From an uncultured Marvinbryantia sp. (lineage in GTDB: Bacteria > Bacillota > Clostridia > Lachnospirales > Lachnospiraceae), in assembly GCA_934408725.1 (NCBI GenBank), contig CAKRVB010000004.1, positions 1 to 64,000 of the forward strand: a stretch of DNA of 64,000 bases. Direction: 5' to 3'. The notes below the pieces were generated by a model. The model ran no database searches. It had not been told where the DNA came from and saw only the letters and a list, made by a program, of their open reading frames with translations. This document shows positions 62,890-64,000 of the stretch, piece after piece (the first letter of the stretch is position 1; each line of letters starts with the position of its first letter). A program made the position numbers and the translations under genes.

Positions 62890-64000
62890 ATGAATGCAGC
62901 ATTATTGTTAGTAGTAGGTTGCGTGATCCTGATCGTAGGTTACGTAACATACGGTAAATGGCTCGCACAGCAGTGGGGCATTGATGAGAACCGTGTAACA
63001 CCGGCTCATGAACTGGAAGACGGTAACGATTACGTTCCGGCTAAAGCACCAGTCCTGATGGGTCACCATTTTTCCTCTATCGCAGGAGCAGGTCCTATCA
63101 ACGGACCAATTCAGGCAGCCGTATTTGGCTGGGTACCTGTTCTTCTGTGGGTACTGGTCGGAGGTATCTTCTTCGGAGCAGTACATGACTTCGGAGCGTT
63201 ATTTGCTTCTATCCGTCACAAAGGACAGTCTATCGGTGAAGTTATCGAAGACAGCATGGGCACAAGCGCAAAGAGATTATTCATCATCTTCTCTTACCTG
63301 ACCCTGATCCTTGTTGTAGCAGCCTTTGCTTCTATCGTAGCAAACACATTTAAAGCAACTTACGATGAAAGTGGCGTACTTGATAAAGTAGCAAGTTCAG
63401 CAAATGCTTCTACAGCAATGATTTCTATCTTATTCATCTTAGTAGCTATTGTATTTGGTTTCCTGGTATACAGAAGAAACGCAGGTCTTGGAATCTCTAC
63501 CGTAATCGGTGTAGCAGCGATCGTGCTCTGCATGGCTATCGGTCTGAACTTCCACCCACTGTATCTGAATGGTACAACCTGGATGATCATCGTTGGTATC
63601 TATATCACAGTAGCATCTGTAACTCCTGTATGGATTCTGCTTCAGCCACGTGACTATTTAAGCTCCTTCCTTCTTTACGGAATGATGATCGTAGCCATTG
63701 TTGGTATCGTTGGAGCACATCCTACCATCGACATTCCTGCATTTACAGGATTTGTTGACCAGGCTACAAACGGTTCCGGTGTATCTCTTGGTACCCTGTT
63801 CCCAGCCCTGTTCATCACCATCGCCTGTGGTGCTATTTCCGGTTTCCACTCACTGGTTGGTTCCGGTACAACAGCAAAACAGCTGGATAACGAAAGAGAC
63901 GCCCGTCCAATCGCATACGGCGGTATGTTGATTGAATGTGCACTGGCACTGATTTCTCTGTGTGCCGTAGGTTATATCTGGAACGAATACGTTCCAGGCG
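62890..64000 (+). CDS. cstA: Carbon starvation protein CstA (3' end outside window)
   Basis: A many-span membrane transporter of the CstA family, associated with peptide or pyruvate uptake on carbon limitation. MGHHFSSIAGAGPINGPIQA and VPVLLWVLVGGIFFGAVHDF are the family hallmarks; TPVWILLQPRDYLSSFLLYG and ISGFHSLVGSGTTAKQL follow. About 370 residues are visible. Codon use is that of a well-expressed gene. Confidence 0.95.
   Translation, partial: MNAALLLVVGCVILIVGYVTYGKWLAQQWGIDENRVTPAHELEDGNDYVPAKAPVLMGHHFSSIAGAGPINGPIQAAVFGWVPVLLWVLVGGIFFGAVHDFGALFASIRHKGQSIGEVIEDSMGTSAKRLFIIFSYLTLILVVAAFASIVANTFKATYDESGVLDKVASSANASTAMISILFILVAIVFGFLVYRRNAGLGISTVIGVAAIVLCMAIGLNFHPLYLNGTTWMIIVGIYITVASVTPVWILLQPRDYLSSFLLYGMMIVAIVGIVGAHPTIDIPAFTGFVDQATNGSGVSLGTLFPALFITIACGAISGFHSLVGSGTTAKQLDNERDARPIAYGGMLIECALALISLCAVGYIWNEYVPG

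Overview
The window looks like chromosome from a spore-forming, gut-type member of the Lachnospiraceae (Clostridia). Supporting signs are spoIIID, a bile salt hydrolase, a 4Fe-4S aldo/keto reductase, an AGCS symporter, cstA, Clostridia-type GHKL/LytTR signalling, and serine-recombinase cassettes and IS66 elements of the kind common in that family. Most genes lie on the minus strand. No rRNA or tRNA gene and no CRISPR array was recognised.

Layout. 1-9.2 kb is ordinary housekeeping: a partial amino-acid symporter, a solute-binding protein, bile salt hydrolase, a HAD phosphatase, spoIIID, a methyltransferase, a MATE exporter, an Fe-S aldo/keto reductase, an M15 peptidase and a repeat protein. 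9.2-12.7 kb holds an AlbA_2/HTH regulator, a broken ADP-ribosylglycohydrolase, a vWA protein and a macro-domain gene interrupted by one amber codon. 12.8-25.6 kb carries an Rpn-type nuclease, MazG-like, TatD, phosphoesterase, acylphosphatase, a small SEDS-like membrane protein, PHP, a ClpX-like AAA unfoldase beside a YbjN-like protein, and an intact paralogue of the macro-domain gene. 25.7-28.8 kb is a complete IS66-family insertion sequence next to an older IS66 remnant. It truncates an ASCH-domain gene.

28.8-43.0 kb is the most unusual part: one tightly packed minus-strand operon. It begins with an XRE regulator behind a clear promoter, followed by an Rsm22-like methyltransferase, a hexapeptide acyltransferase, a sugar-nucleotide epimerase, a glycosyltransferase, a NodU/TobZ-type carbamoyltransferase, a GT2 glycosyltransferase, a HAD-phosphatase/radical-SAM fusion, a CocE/NonD hydrolase, UDP-glucose 6-dehydrogenase, UDP-GlcNAc 2-epimerase, a radical SAM/SPASM protein and a phosphoesterase. 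There is no polymerase, flippase, initiating transferase, transporter or peptide precursor. A carbamoylated, radical-SAM-modified glycoside therefore seems more likely than an ordinary capsule; this is inference. Three serine-recombinase genes (43.2-46.7 kb, one with an amber stop), a truncated SHOCT gene and an IS66 fragment mark the edge of this accessory region.

47.2-51.3 kb holds an SH3 protein, a LytTR/GHKL signalling operon whose third member looks like a pseudokinase, and a compact type I toxin-antitoxin locus with convergent promoters and a shared terminator. 51.3-64 kb returns to core genes: gltD-gltB, maf, an AEC transporter, a DinG-type Fe-S helicase with an N-terminal nuclease domain, and the start of a cstA operon preceded by a terminator-like hairpin. 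Small palindromes with a GGGACGG core recur between genes and once inside a coding end.
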